Assembly: GCA_937884975.1 (NCBI GenBank)
Contig: CAKZZS010000040.1
Coordinates: forward strand, 1-26,629
Direction: 5' to 3'
DNA from: an uncultured Clostridia bacterium
Lineage (GTDB): Bacteria > Bacillota > Clostridia > Oscillospirales > Acutalibacteraceae
DNA: 26,629 bases
Every line of letters starts with the position of its first letter. Position 1 is the stretch's first letter. Shown piece after piece: positions 21,573 through 26,629 of the stretch. The notes below the pieces were generated by a model that had not been told where the DNA came from, did not search any database, and saw only the letters and a list, made by a program, of their open reading frames with translations. The position numbers and the translations under genes were made by a program.

Positions 21573-21866
21573 TTAAGAAACATATTCGAATATCTTTTCT
21601 GCTGTTTTTAATGATAGCTTTGAAACATTACCGTTTGTTAGAAAGTCATTTACATTTCCGGGATTCAAGTGCAAATCCGTATAAATACGATAATTTGTGA
21701 TATGCTTTTGCTGCTGCATTTCCTTAATTCTCAAAAGCATAAGCGATTTTGTGTGTTTTTCGTTTCTTACCCTGTTTATCTTAACAAGATAAGAATTATA
21801 GACCTTCTGATATACCTCTGAAAAGCCGGTGCTTGATATCGCTGCATTATCTTGTTGCTGATGTTG
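21573..21866 (-). pseudogene. C-terminal remnant of a regulatory/HTH-like protein
   Basis: A minus-strand open stretch of about 97 codons without a usable start (opens at a TAG). It reads GFSEVYQKVYNSYLVKINRVRN..., then MLLRIKEMQQQKHITNYRIY, LHLNPGNVNDFLTNGNVSKL and SLKTAEKIFEYVS. The end segment is a helix-turn-helix-like module common at the C-terminus of ~230-residue clostridial proteins of unknown role. The N-terminal half is missing. Confidence 0.6.
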
Positions 21867-21883
21867 CTAAACTATGCTATAAT
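21855..21883 (+). promoter_or_regulatory. Promoter upstream of radical SAM remnant/flavoprotein
   Basis: TTGCTG (21855-21860) and TATAAT (21878-21883) are 17 bp apart. Now that the radical SAM gene is deleted internally, this promoter likely drives the flavoprotein gene at 22113. Confidence 0.6.
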
Positions 21884-21947
21884 ACATTCAGGCAAATAAA
21901 CAAGTATATTTATGTAAAAAGAAGAAGTAAAGATTTTCGGAGGAAGT

Positions 21948-22110
21948 ATGCACTTTTCAAGCGATATAAACAGACCGCCGTATTCCCGTGCCGATTCGGG
22001 GCAAGTTTCCCGACGACCGTGAAAAAATGCTGAAGCTTTTGGAACAGCTTGCAGAAAGCGCACGAAGCGGTGCGTTTGATATGTACCGCGGAAGAGTAAG
22101 GGGGTTATAA
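21948..22110 (+). pseudogene. Radical SAM protein gene with large internal deletion
   Basis: After GGAGGAAGT the frame reads MHFSSDINRPPYSR..., the typical first residues of a clostridial radical SAM family (MHF...RPPYEA...). It then shifts, and another frame gives GKFPDDREKMLKLLEQLAES and a tail ending FDMYRGRVRGL-stop, typical of the C-terminus of the same proteins. The ~250 internal residues, including the CxxxCxxC cluster motif, are missing. The junction lies near 21980. Both ends fit one family, so I read it as an internal deletion rather than two genes. Confidence 0.65.
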
Positions 22111-22112
22111 AA

Positions 22113-22661
22113 ATGGCAGTAAAAACGGTTTTACTTGTTAACGGCAGTCCGCGCAAGAACGGAAACACGGCGGCTGCGTTAAAGCTTTTTGAACAGGAAA
22201 TACAAAAATATGATATAGATACCGCTTGGTTTCAGCTTGACGGAAAGCCCGTCAGAGGCTGCATTGCCTGCGGTCGTTGCGCCGCAGAGCATCGTTGCGC
22301 CTTTAAGGACGACCAATGCAACGAGCTGATTGAGGCTATGCTGCGTGCGGACGCCGTCGTTGTCGGAACGCCCGTATATTTTGCAGGACCTAACGGCGCG
22401 CTGTGCGCACTGCTTGACCGTGCCTTTTATGCTGCGGCAAATTTCGGTCAGCTCTTTGCGGGAAAGCCCGCTGCGGCTATCGCCACCTGCTGGAGAGCGG
22501 GCGCAACGCCGTCCATTGACAGGCTCAACAAATATTTTACCTTTAGCCAGATGCCCGTGGTGAGCAGCGATTACTGGAACGGCTATCTCGGCGCGCACGA
22601 CGGCTTTGGCGCAAACGTGATTAAAACCCTTGCAGACAATATGGCGGATATGCTGAAATAA
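22113..22661 (+). CDS. NAD(P)H-dependent FMN reductase/iron-sulfur flavoprotein
   Basis: 182 residues with a flavodoxin-like fold. The FMN phosphate loop is GSPRKNGNTAA (residues about 11-21), the Cys motif CIACGRCAAEHRC is that of clostridial iron-sulfur flavoproteins, and TPVYFAGPNGALCALLDRAFY is the second FMN loop. It reduces flavin- or Fe-S-dependent acceptors at the expense of NAD(P)H. The C-terminus (ADNMADMLK) is about 20 residues shorter than many relatives, so the end could be clipped. It starts two bases after the radical SAM remnant, with AAGGGGG as ribosome site. Confidence 0.82.
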   Translation: MAVKTVLLVNGSPRKNGNTAAALKLFEQEIQKYDIDTAWFQLDGKPVRGCIACGRCAAEHRCAFKDDQCNELIEAMLRADAVVVGTPVYFAGPNGALCALLDRAFYAAANFGQLFAGKPAAAIATCWRAGATPSIDRLNKYFTFSQMPVVSSDYWNGYLGAHDGFGANVIKTLADNMADMLK

Positions 22662-22919
22662 AGTATGCACGAAGCATGCAAAAGGACCGTTCGTCAAAAA
22701 ACGCAAAGGTATAGCGATACCAAGAGAAAAGCTTAACGAAACAGACAAATCGGGAGTTGTCGGGCTCTGCTCGACAATGAAATTAATCCTTGCGGATTAA
22801 TGAAATATTCTTTCAGAATATGAAATTGCTTCGCAATGAAATACGCCTGCGGCGTATGAAGGATTAATTTCATTGTTGCGCTTAAAGAGCGCGACAAATT
22901 ATGATTTTCGGAGGTCTTA
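22662..22919. repeat. Six-hairpin palindromic array with GAA linkers
   Basis: Within 22757-22897: TTGTCG...CGACAA (22757-22777). ATTAATCC-TTGC-GGATTAAT (about 22782-22801). ATATTCT-TTC-AGAATAT (22805-22821). ATTGC-TTC-GCAAT (22825-22837). ATACGCC-TGC-GGCGTAT (22841-22857). TTGTTGCGCT-TAAAG-AGCGCGACAA (22873-22897). Inner hairpins are joined by GAA. In addition CAATGAAATTAATCC (22775-22789) is exactly complementary to 22861-22875, allowing an alternative closed four-arm structure. No gene is supported in this stretch. Confidence 0.8.
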
Positions 22920-23282
22920 ATGGACAGAGAAAAAATCACGGATTATATACAAAATGAATTCGGCGTTGAAGGTGAAAGGCTATGGATGACCTTTCCCGAT
23001 TATATCGTTTTTCGCAATCAGAAAAACAAAAAATGGTTTGCCGTTATTATGGATATTGAAAAGAGCAAGCTCGGTTTAGAGGGCGAAGGAAAGGTTGACA
23101 TTATTGACCTAAGATGTGACAGTATTCTTATCGGCTCGCTCCTTCACAACAAGGGTTATCTGCCTGCTTATCATATGAGCAAAAAGAACTGGATAACCGC
23201 TTTACTTGACGGAAGCGTAAGCGATAATGAATTAAAAGACCTTATTCATCTGAGTTATGAAATAATTGAAAAGAAGAGATAA
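22920..23282 (+). CDS. MmcQ/YjbR-family protein
   Basis: 120 residues of the YjbR/CyaY-like family (double-wing DNA-binding fold). Recognisable are the N-terminal helix, WMTFPDYIVFRNQKNKKWFAVIMDI (strand pair with FRN...KWFA), IDLRCDSILIGSLLHNKGYLPAYHMSKKNWITALLDG (the HMNKxHWxxx-type motif), and the C-terminal SYEII. Length is typical (110-125). Function in cells is not settled. GGAGG five bases before ATG fixes the start. It stands alone between the hairpin array and a decayed gene. Confidence 0.82.
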   Translation: MDREKITDYIQNEFGVEGERLWMTFPDYIVFRNQKNKKWFAVIMDIEKSKLGLEGEGKVDIIDLRCDSILIGSLLHNKGYLPAYHMSKKNWITALLDGSVSDNELKDLIHLSYEIIEKKR

Positions 23283-23287
23283 AACAT

Positions 23288-23362
23288 ATGAGCATTACAA
23301 TTAACATTTATTATACGGGCAAAAACGGAAACGAAATTATTATGGAGAAGGTATTAAGATAA
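23288..23362 (+). pseudogene. Chimeric remnant: monooxygenase N-terminus joined to another gene's C-terminus
   Basis: Encodes MSITINIYYTGKNGNEIIMEKVLR and stop. The first ~14 residues match the start of antibiotic-biosynthesis/quinol monooxygenases (MSITxNIYYTGKNG). The rest (NEIIMEKVLR) recurs as NGITMEKVLR just before 25205. It looks like a deletion fusion of two gene ends. Confidence 0.5.
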
Positions 23363-23368
23363 ATTAGG
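23332..23368 (+). repeat. Short direct repeat, copy 1 (gene-tail remnant)
   Basis: TATGGAGAAGGTATTAAGAT plus AAAT is identical to 25183-25206, with more diverged flanks. Both copies decode as N-(E/G)-I-(I/T)-MEKVLR-stop and stand 25-30 bp before a small gene. Confidence 0.6.
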
Positions 23369-23388
23369 ATTTGACAAGGTGATTGATT

Positions 23389-23787
23389 ATGGAAAAACAG
23401 ATTGCTGCTTTGGCAACAGATGAACAGCATATGGTGATGTGGGATATAGATTCTGTCTTGGAAGACTTTGATTCAATTCAAAGCGTACCTGTTTCCACAA
23501 CAAAACTGATACCGCAAAATTGGCTAACAATTGACAAAGAATATGCAATAACAACAGATCTTTCAAAACCTATTGTTTTGTTCGAACTGCCGGAGAATAA
23601 AGCGTACATTGCAGATGGAAACCATCGACTCTATCGTGCAGCATCAGAGGAAATTCCAGAGATGAATGTTATGTTCGTTCCCGAAAGAATACATTTAAAA
23701 TATCTGTTTCGTTGTTCTGTCACAGATTATCATGATGTTATACGTGGACTAATGAGAGAACATATTTTCATTGACTCCCCGTTTTGA
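23389..23787 (+). CDS. ParB/Srx-fold hypothetical protein
   Basis: 132 residues. The segment KPIVLFELPENKAYIADGNHRLYRAASEE contains the GNHR motif of ParB-N/sulfiredoxin-like domains, which bind or hydrolyse nucleotides. The preceding SVPVSTTKLIPQNWL fits the first strand-helix of this fold. It lacks any ParB DNA-binding HTH, so a plasmid-partition role is unlikely. Stand-alone members are functionally unknown and common in gut Firmicutes. The ATG at 23389 is preceded by AAGGTGA. Confidence 0.65.
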   Translation: MEKQIAALATDEQHMVMWDIDSVLEDFDSIQSVPVSTTKLIPQNWLTIDKEYAITTDLSKPIVLFELPENKAYIADGNHRLYRAASEEIPEMNVMFVPERIHLKYLFRCSVTDYHDVIRGLMREHIFIDSPF

Positions 23788-23790
23788 CAA

Positions 23791-23913
23791 ATTCTGATTT
23801 GCGGTTATGTTTACGACCCTGCAGAGCACGACGGCGTTGCGTTTGAGGATTTGCCCGACGACCGGAAACGTCTGCGTTGCAAGCAACCAAAAGATAAATT
23901 CAACAAAGCATAA
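23791..23913 (+). pseudogene. Decayed rubredoxin gene
   Basis: The frame reads ILICGYVYDPAEHDGVAFED, then LPDDRKRLRCKQPKDKFNKA and stop. Rubredoxin would be CxxCGYVYDP...LPDDWxCPxCxxxKxxF. The start codon and first residues are missing, the first cluster cysteine is replaced, the conserved Trp is Arg, and the second CxxC reads RLRC. Only two of four iron ligands remain, so it cannot bind iron normally. It is a remnant and shows how much electron-transfer gene content has been lost here. Confidence 0.85.
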
Positions 23914-23950
23914 AACCAACCGCACCGGCGATTTCGTCGGTGTAGTTTTG
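23914..23950 (+). terminator. Terminator after rubredoxin remnant
   Basis: CACCGGCGA (23923-23931) pairs with TCGTCGGTG (23934-23942; one G-U), preceded by AAAACC and followed by TAGTTTTG. A bidirectional design. Confidence 0.7.
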
Positions 23951-23985
23951 TATAAAAAGCAACTTGTTTTTTATACAAATTATAC

Positions 23986-24015
23986 TTGACTTTTTCTTTT
24001 TTAAAATGGTATAAT
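23986..24015 (+). promoter_or_regulatory. Promoter with extended -10 for structured leader and membrane protein
   Basis: TTGACT (23986-23991) and TGG-TATAAT (24010-24015), 18-bp spacer. Transcription would begin near 24022, about 120 nt upstream of the start codon. Confidence 0.8.
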
Positions 24016-24021
24016 CACAAA

Positions 24022-24118
24022 AAATTAATAGCATAACGACACAAGTAGCGCACGGCGTGTAAATCTGATTACGGTACAATGCACGGTAACGGAAAACGCC
24101 TGCACTGCTTGTTTTTTT
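24022..24118 (+). ncRNA. Structured 5' leader ending in a terminator-like stem (candidate cis-regulatory RNA)
   Basis: ACAAGTAG-c-GCA-c-GGCGT (24041-24058) pairs with ACGCC-TGC-a-CTGCTTGT (24095-24111), leaving a ~36-nt apical region (with two ACGGTA motifs, 24071-24076 and 24083-24088), and is followed by seven Ts (24112-24118). The ribosome site comes only 9 nt later. The whole leader could be a riboswitch/attenuator or simply a leaky terminator. I do not match it to a known class with confidence. Confidence 0.5.
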
Positions 24119-24139
24119 ATGCTCAAAAGGAGAAAAATT

Positions 24140-24838
24140 ATGCCGAGAAATCAATTTCAGAGAATGGTATTCGCATTTCTGACCGTTGTCATCACCGTCC
24201 ACGCCTATGTGTTTTACAGCCTTTACGTCGTCAACGGAAACGTACTTATGGAAATTACGGGAAGCAACAGCGTGCTTAATGCTATTAGCACGCAGGGCGG
24301 CGTGTATATGTTTGGGAGAATGCTTCCGATTTGGGCAGTCGTGCTTGTTGAATTTGCCTTTGCCTACACGCTTGAAATTCTGCTTGGAAGTCCCCTATCC
24401 TTCAAAATGGCAAGCCGTATGTTTGACCCGAAAAGAAATCACCCGATGATTTTTGAAACCGTCATTATAAGCTGCACCGTGCTGATTATGTGTCCTGCTA
24501 TGAGCTTTATCGCGGCATGGCTGTATTATCCGTATTATGCAGGCTTTAACCTTTTTACCCTGCTTGCAAACTGGATGAAATTAGTATGCTTTAATTTCCC
24601 GTTTGCCTTTTTCTCTCAAGTGTTCTTTATTCAGCCGTTTGTCAGATGGGCTTTCGGCAAGCTGTTCGCAAAGGATATCAAAGCAAGAAACACGGGCAGA
24701 GAGCAGGAACGCCCGCAGGACGAGCAGGAGGTTATTGCAGACATTTTTCGCAGAATGGATGAAATTCAGGAGAGCTTGGCTCACGAAAGACGCCAGCGCA
24801 AACGCCTTGCGGAAAAGGTGAATACAAAGAACGAATAA
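24140..24838 (+). CDS. Four-segment membrane protein, DUF2798-like
   Basis: 232 residues from the ATG with AAAAGGAG seven bases upstream. Membrane segments: about residues 8-30 (MVFAFLTVVITVHAYVFYSLY), a second at GRMLPIWAVVLVEFAFAYTLEIL, a third at MIFETVIISCTVLIMCPAMSFIAAWLYY, and a fourth at FNFPFAFFSQVFFIQPFVRWAF. The cytoplasmic C-terminus (RNTGREQERPQDEQEVIADIFRRMDEIQESLAHERRQRKRLAEK) is charged and coiled-coil. The pattern resembles DUF2798 membrane proteins of unknown function. Its expression would be governed by the structured leader. Element E2 begins six bases after the stop, ahead of the terminator at 25121. Confidence 0.7.
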   Translation: MPRNQFQRMVFAFLTVVITVHAYVFYSLYVVNGNVLMEITGSNSVLNAISTQGGVYMFGRMLPIWAVVLVEFAFAYTLEILLGSPLSFKMASRMFDPKRNHPMIFETVIISCTVLIMCPAMSFIAAWLYYPYYAGFNLFTLLANWMKLVCFNFPFAFFSQVFFIQPFVRWAFGKLFAKDIKARNTGREQERPQDEQEVIADIFRRMDEIQESLAHERRQRKRLAEKVNTKNE

Positions 24839-24843
24839 AAGAC

Positions 24844-25120
24844 TAGGCAGAGTAAGACGAATCCAAATCGCTAAAAACGCAGTTATTAAGCGAACTTTGA
24901 CATTTTCGTTCTTGCTTTGCGCCAGCAAAGCTGCGACCTCAAAAGCCAAATTTCATCTTAACTCCAAGCGTTTTTAGTGCTTTGCAGTTTAAAATGAGCA
25001 GATTTGGTTTATGTCACGGCAAAAAACGCAGGAATACTTTTGTATTCCGAGTATTTTTAACACAGAGATAAGGCAAATCTGCCATTTTAAACCGGTTTCG
25101 GATTCGTCTTACTCTGTCTA
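24844..25120. mobile_element. Structured palindromic element E2 (same fold as E1)
   Basis: 277 bp. Terminal inverted repeat TAGGCAGAGTAAGACGAATC (24844-) against its complement ending at 25120 (one mismatch). P2 CTAAAAACGC (24871-24880) with GCGTTTTTAG (24968-24977). Hairpin TTG-CTTTGC-GCCA-GCAAAG-CTGC (24912-24934). Junction TGCTTTGCAG (24978-24987). P3 GTTTAAAATG-a-GCAGATTT (24987-25005) with 25075-25092. Hairpin GGAATAC-TTTT-GTATTCC-GAG (25031-25051). No protein is encoded. Confidence 0.75.
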
Positions 25121-25157
25121 AAGTACAGCTACCGAAACAAGGCGGCTGTACTTTTTC
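25121..25157 (+). terminator. Rho-independent terminator
   Basis: AAGTACAGC (25121-25129) pairs perfectly with GCTGTACTT (25145-25153), T-tail TTTC. It likely terminates the 24140 gene originally, and E2 now sits between them. Confidence 0.8.
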
Positions 25158-25175
25158 TATATGGTGTGATATAAT

Positions 25176-25211
25176 GGAATTACTATGGAGAAGGTATTAA
25201 GATAAATCGGG
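25176..25211 (+). repeat. Short direct repeat, copy 2 (gene-tail remnant)
   Basis: Matches 23332-23368, with a 24-bp identical core. In the remnant frame it ends ...MEKVLR-stop. Confidence 0.6.
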
Positions 25212-25231
25212 CTTTATAGGAGAGTAATAGT

Positions 25232-25846
25232 ATGCTCACAGGAAAATACTATGAAAAGAATAACGGATATAAATATGTTCTGGACACTTTGAAAGAGCAG
25301 CTTGGAGAAGAAACGACTGTATCCATTGTTGATGAAGCGGTTAAAAAATGTAATGCGCTTTGCAGGGAGTATGCCGGCTTGCCTAAAAAGGAGAAAGTCC
25401 ACACAGACAAGATGATTTTCCCCCGTGCTGCACTGTATATGCAAATGATACAGTATATTCCGAAAGAACAGGCGATTGATTTGCTGATGGAAGCTATTCG
25501 CATTGGAGTTGAGCAGGATATGAAGCGTTTGAGCAGGCTGACCAAGCCGACTTTTATGCGTTCTTTGTTCCTCAGGGCATTTTCCAAGATGCTCTCTAAT
25601 TCTTTTAACGAAGAAGCCGGATTTAAAACGAAGTTCTATGAAGCCGATAACAAGCGATTGCGTGTAGATGTGCTTCAATGCCCTTATGATAAATACTGTA
25701 CTCTTCTGGGCTGCAAGGAGCTGACGGCAACTTTCTGCTACAGTGATGATTGCATTTACGGCAATTTGACCGGTATTGAATATCAACGAAACGGCACCAT
25801 TGGCAGAGGAGCAGATAAGTGTGATTTTGATTTTATCAAAGCATAA
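25232..25846 (+). CDS. L-2-amino-thiazoline-4-carboxylic acid (ATC) hydrolase-family protein
   Basis: 204 residues. Motifs typical of the ATC hydrolase family (PF14196-type) are clear in the C-terminal half: VLQCPYDKYCTLLGCKELTATFCYSDDCIYGNL, then IEYQRNGTIGRGADKCDFDFIKA, with the conserved Cys/Asp/Gly pattern. The N-terminal half is helical (a leader domain often present in Firmicutes members). The founding enzyme opens the thiazoline ring in L-cysteine synthesis by Pseudomonas. Most clostridial homologues have unknown substrates. AGGAGA precedes ATG. Stand-alone gene. Confidence 0.78.
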   Translation: MLTGKYYEKNNGYKYVLDTLKEQLGEETTVSIVDEAVKKCNALCREYAGLPKKEKVHTDKMIFPRAALYMQMIQYIPKEQAIDLLMEAIRIGVEQDMKRLSRLTKPTFMRSLFLRAFSKMLSNSFNEEAGFKTKFYEADNKRLRVDVLQCPYDKYCTLLGCKELTATFCYSDDCIYGNLTGIEYQRNGTIGRGADKCDFDFIKA

Positions 25847-25953
25847 AACGGGATTTTTATAATGAATAACCGCTATGACAGTAATAACGCTTACAACTAT
25901 AGTGGATGACAAAGTCCGATTTATATAATTGAAGACAGAACAGAGGAAACCTT

Positions 25954-26064
25954 ATGATGACAGGTAAAAAAATAGCGGCGACCCTTGCAGCGCTTACGGG
26001 TGCTGCCGCAACAATGGCAAGCGTAACGTTTGCAGGCTTTATAAAGAGCCGTAACAGCGAATAA
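25954..26064 (+). CDS. 36-residue hydrophobic peptide
   Basis: MMTGKKIAATLAALTGAAAT... followed by MASVTFAGFIKSRNSE and stop: a charged N-terminus, an Ala/Thr-rich hydrophobic helix (about residues 7-30) and a basic/polar end, so a small membrane peptide. GAGGAAA seven bases before the ATG supports translation. No family recognised. The Ala-rich helix resembles small stress or toxin peptides, but there is no antitoxin signature. Confidence 0.45.
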   Translation: MMTGKKIAATLAALTGAAATMASVTFAGFIKSRNSE

Positions 26065-26114
26065 TATCAGGCTGAAAACAATTTAAATTTATACATATAA
26101 AGCAGGTGCAATAA

Positions 26115-26629
26115 ATGATAACGTTAACTGAATTTAAGGATAAAAACAGTATTCTGCAATCAAAGGATATTCAGAATGAAATGGGCTATGCAAAACTGCC
26201 TGACGGCAATTATCTTGTTTCAATGACCTGCCCTATGCCCAATATCACGACGGATATGATTAATTGGTGGTTTTGGTGGCATCCGCAGGCGGACGAGCGT
26301 TACCGCGCATGGTTTCCCGGAGAGCATTTTGCCGTTTCTTATGCGAAAAAGGATAAGCCGTATTTTACGCAGGAAAAAATGCCGCCCTTTTCTGCTAACT
26401 CGCAGTTCCCCGTAGAAAGAATAGGAGGCAAAAGGCTGCCGCTGAGGATTGATTTCGTTACGCCCGAGGCTTTCGGCTTTGATAAGAGGCTTATGGAGGA
26501 AAACGGTTTTCCCTTAATTGTATGCGGGCACGTCGGCGCATTTAGAGGTTTGGTTTATCACACAGAGATGGCGCATATGTTTCGGCAGGAGGAGAACGGC
26601 TTGAAACATATGCGCCATCTCTGTGTGAT
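26115..26629 (+). CDS. DAPG hydrolase (PhlG)-like protein, partial at right edge
   Basis: At least 150 residues of the phloretin/2,4-diacetylphloroglucinol hydrolase-like family. MINWWFWWHPQADERYRAWFPGEHFAV is the characteristic segment, with later GHVGAFRGLVYHTEMAHMFRQEENG as the second conserved block (usually followed by E-x-R-S-R-F). These enzymes use a metal to cleave C-C bonds of acylated phenols. The last ~27 bases (residues after ENGL) are a reverse-complement copy of 26557-26583 and probably not real coding sequence, so the true protein continues beyond the window. GCAGGTG precedes the ATG. Confidence 0.75.
   Translation, partial: MITLTEFKDKNSILQSKDIQNEMGYAKLPDGNYLVSMTCPMPNITTDMINWWFWWHPQADERYRAWFPGEHFAVSYAKKDKPYFTQEKMPPFSANSQFPVERIGGKRLPLRIDFVTPEAFGFDKRLMEENGFPLIVCGHVGAFRGLVYHTEMAHMFRQEENGLKHMRHLCV
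26557..26629. repeat. Terminal fold-back inverted repeat at contig end
   Basis: Bases 26557-26583 (starting ATCACACAGAGATGGCGC) are the exact reverse complement of the last 27 bases 26603-26629, separated by 19 bp. The arm lies inside conserved coding sequence and ends exactly at the end of the window, which points to an assembly or chimera fold-back. Confidence 0.85.

Noticed and set aside
22705..22800. Open stretch reading ...GIAIPREKLNETDKSGVVGL...
   Set aside because: Short, no start codon or ribosome site, and it runs into the hairpin array. Perhaps a gene tail but not assignable.
22757..22897. CRISPR array
   Set aside because: The units are hairpins with different stems and 3-nt linkers, not identical repeats with unique spacers, and no cas genes are present.
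23389..23787. Chromosome/plasmid partition protein ParB
   Set aside because: Only the Srx/ParB-like GNHR nucleotide-binding segment is present. There is no HTH or ParA partner, so a partition function is not supported.
24022..24118. Fluoride, guanidine or c-di-GMP riboswitch
   Set aside because: The leader lacks the conserved core motifs of these classes as I know them. Kept only as an unclassified structured leader.
25214..25912. 232-codon open frame on - opposite the ATC-hydrolase gene
   Set aside because: The plus-strand frame has family motifs and a ribosome site. The minus frame has neither.
1..26629. tRNA and rRNA genes
   Set aside because: I looked for T-loop (GGTTCRA) and rRNA-like segments on both strands and saw no convincing candidate.

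Overview
The window looks like a chromosomal or metagenome-assembled contig from a spore-forming, gut-type clostridium (Firmicutes, probably Oscillospiraceae/Ruminococcaceae). The reasons are a spoVAD remnant, a Clostridia-style SAM riboswitch, plant-polysaccharide glycosidases (GH26, GH43), strong Firmicutes ribosome-binding sites and mixed GC. This placement is inferred from gene content only.

Layout. (1) 84-8236: a divergent metabolic cluster. On the minus strand are three flavin/iron-sulfur oxidoreductases (an amine-oxidase/CrtI-type FAD enzyme, a phytoene-desaturase-like FAD enzyme, and a ferredoxin-NAD(P)H reductase with a C-terminal [2Fe-2S] domain). On the plus strand are an acyl-ACP ligase, its acyl carrier protein, an acyl-ACP thioesterase and a GH26 lipoprotein, packed with overlapping stops and starts. 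Together they suggest loading, redox modification and release of a fatty acyl chain on a dedicated carrier. The product is not known from sequence. (2) 8237-9572: a repeat-dense stretch, a 50-residue peptide gene and a 5'-truncated spoVAD, which marks a break in the core chromosome. (3) 9573-15660: an accessory island. It holds a four-gene minus operon (HTH protein + AbiEii-like nucleotidyltransferase + membrane protein + acidic protein). It also holds a plus-strand module (HTH protein, pRiA4b ORF3-like protein, and a separately transcribed AAA ATPase with a C-terminal PD-(D/E)XK-like motif), bracketed by a 130-bp direct repeat that is the tail of a second HTH gene. (4) 15591-16979: a GH43 glycosidase and a DUF4417-like remnant, flanked by a ~55-bp direct repeat. 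(5) 17009-18139: a lone HipA-like kinase. (6) 18140-18805: a SAM-I riboswitch whose P4 stem is interrupted by a 274-bp palindromic structured element (E1). (7) 18806-21532: an ankyrin/EF-hand-like membrane protein operon, TipAS and GNAT genes and a small winged-helix protein. (8) 21573-26629: small metabolic genes among gene remnants (a regulator tail, a radical SAM protein with an internal deletion, a monooxygenase/other-gene chimera, a decayed rubredoxin), a six-hairpin array, a structured leader, a second structured element (E2), an ATC-hydrolase-family gene, and a DAPG-hydrolase-like gene that runs into the right edge. The last 27 bases are a perfect fold-back of nearby sequence.

The most unusual signal is the pair E1 (18470-18743) and E2 (24844-25120). 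Their primary sequences are very different but they share one three-way-junction fold. Stems are re-paired by complementary changes, and short loop and junction motifs are kept. This is the pattern of a structured RNA or a single-strand-acting mobile DNA. The DR-flanked ATPase-nuclease module and the HTH/nucleotidyltransferase operon are the best candidates for uncharacterised defence or toxin-antitoxin systems.
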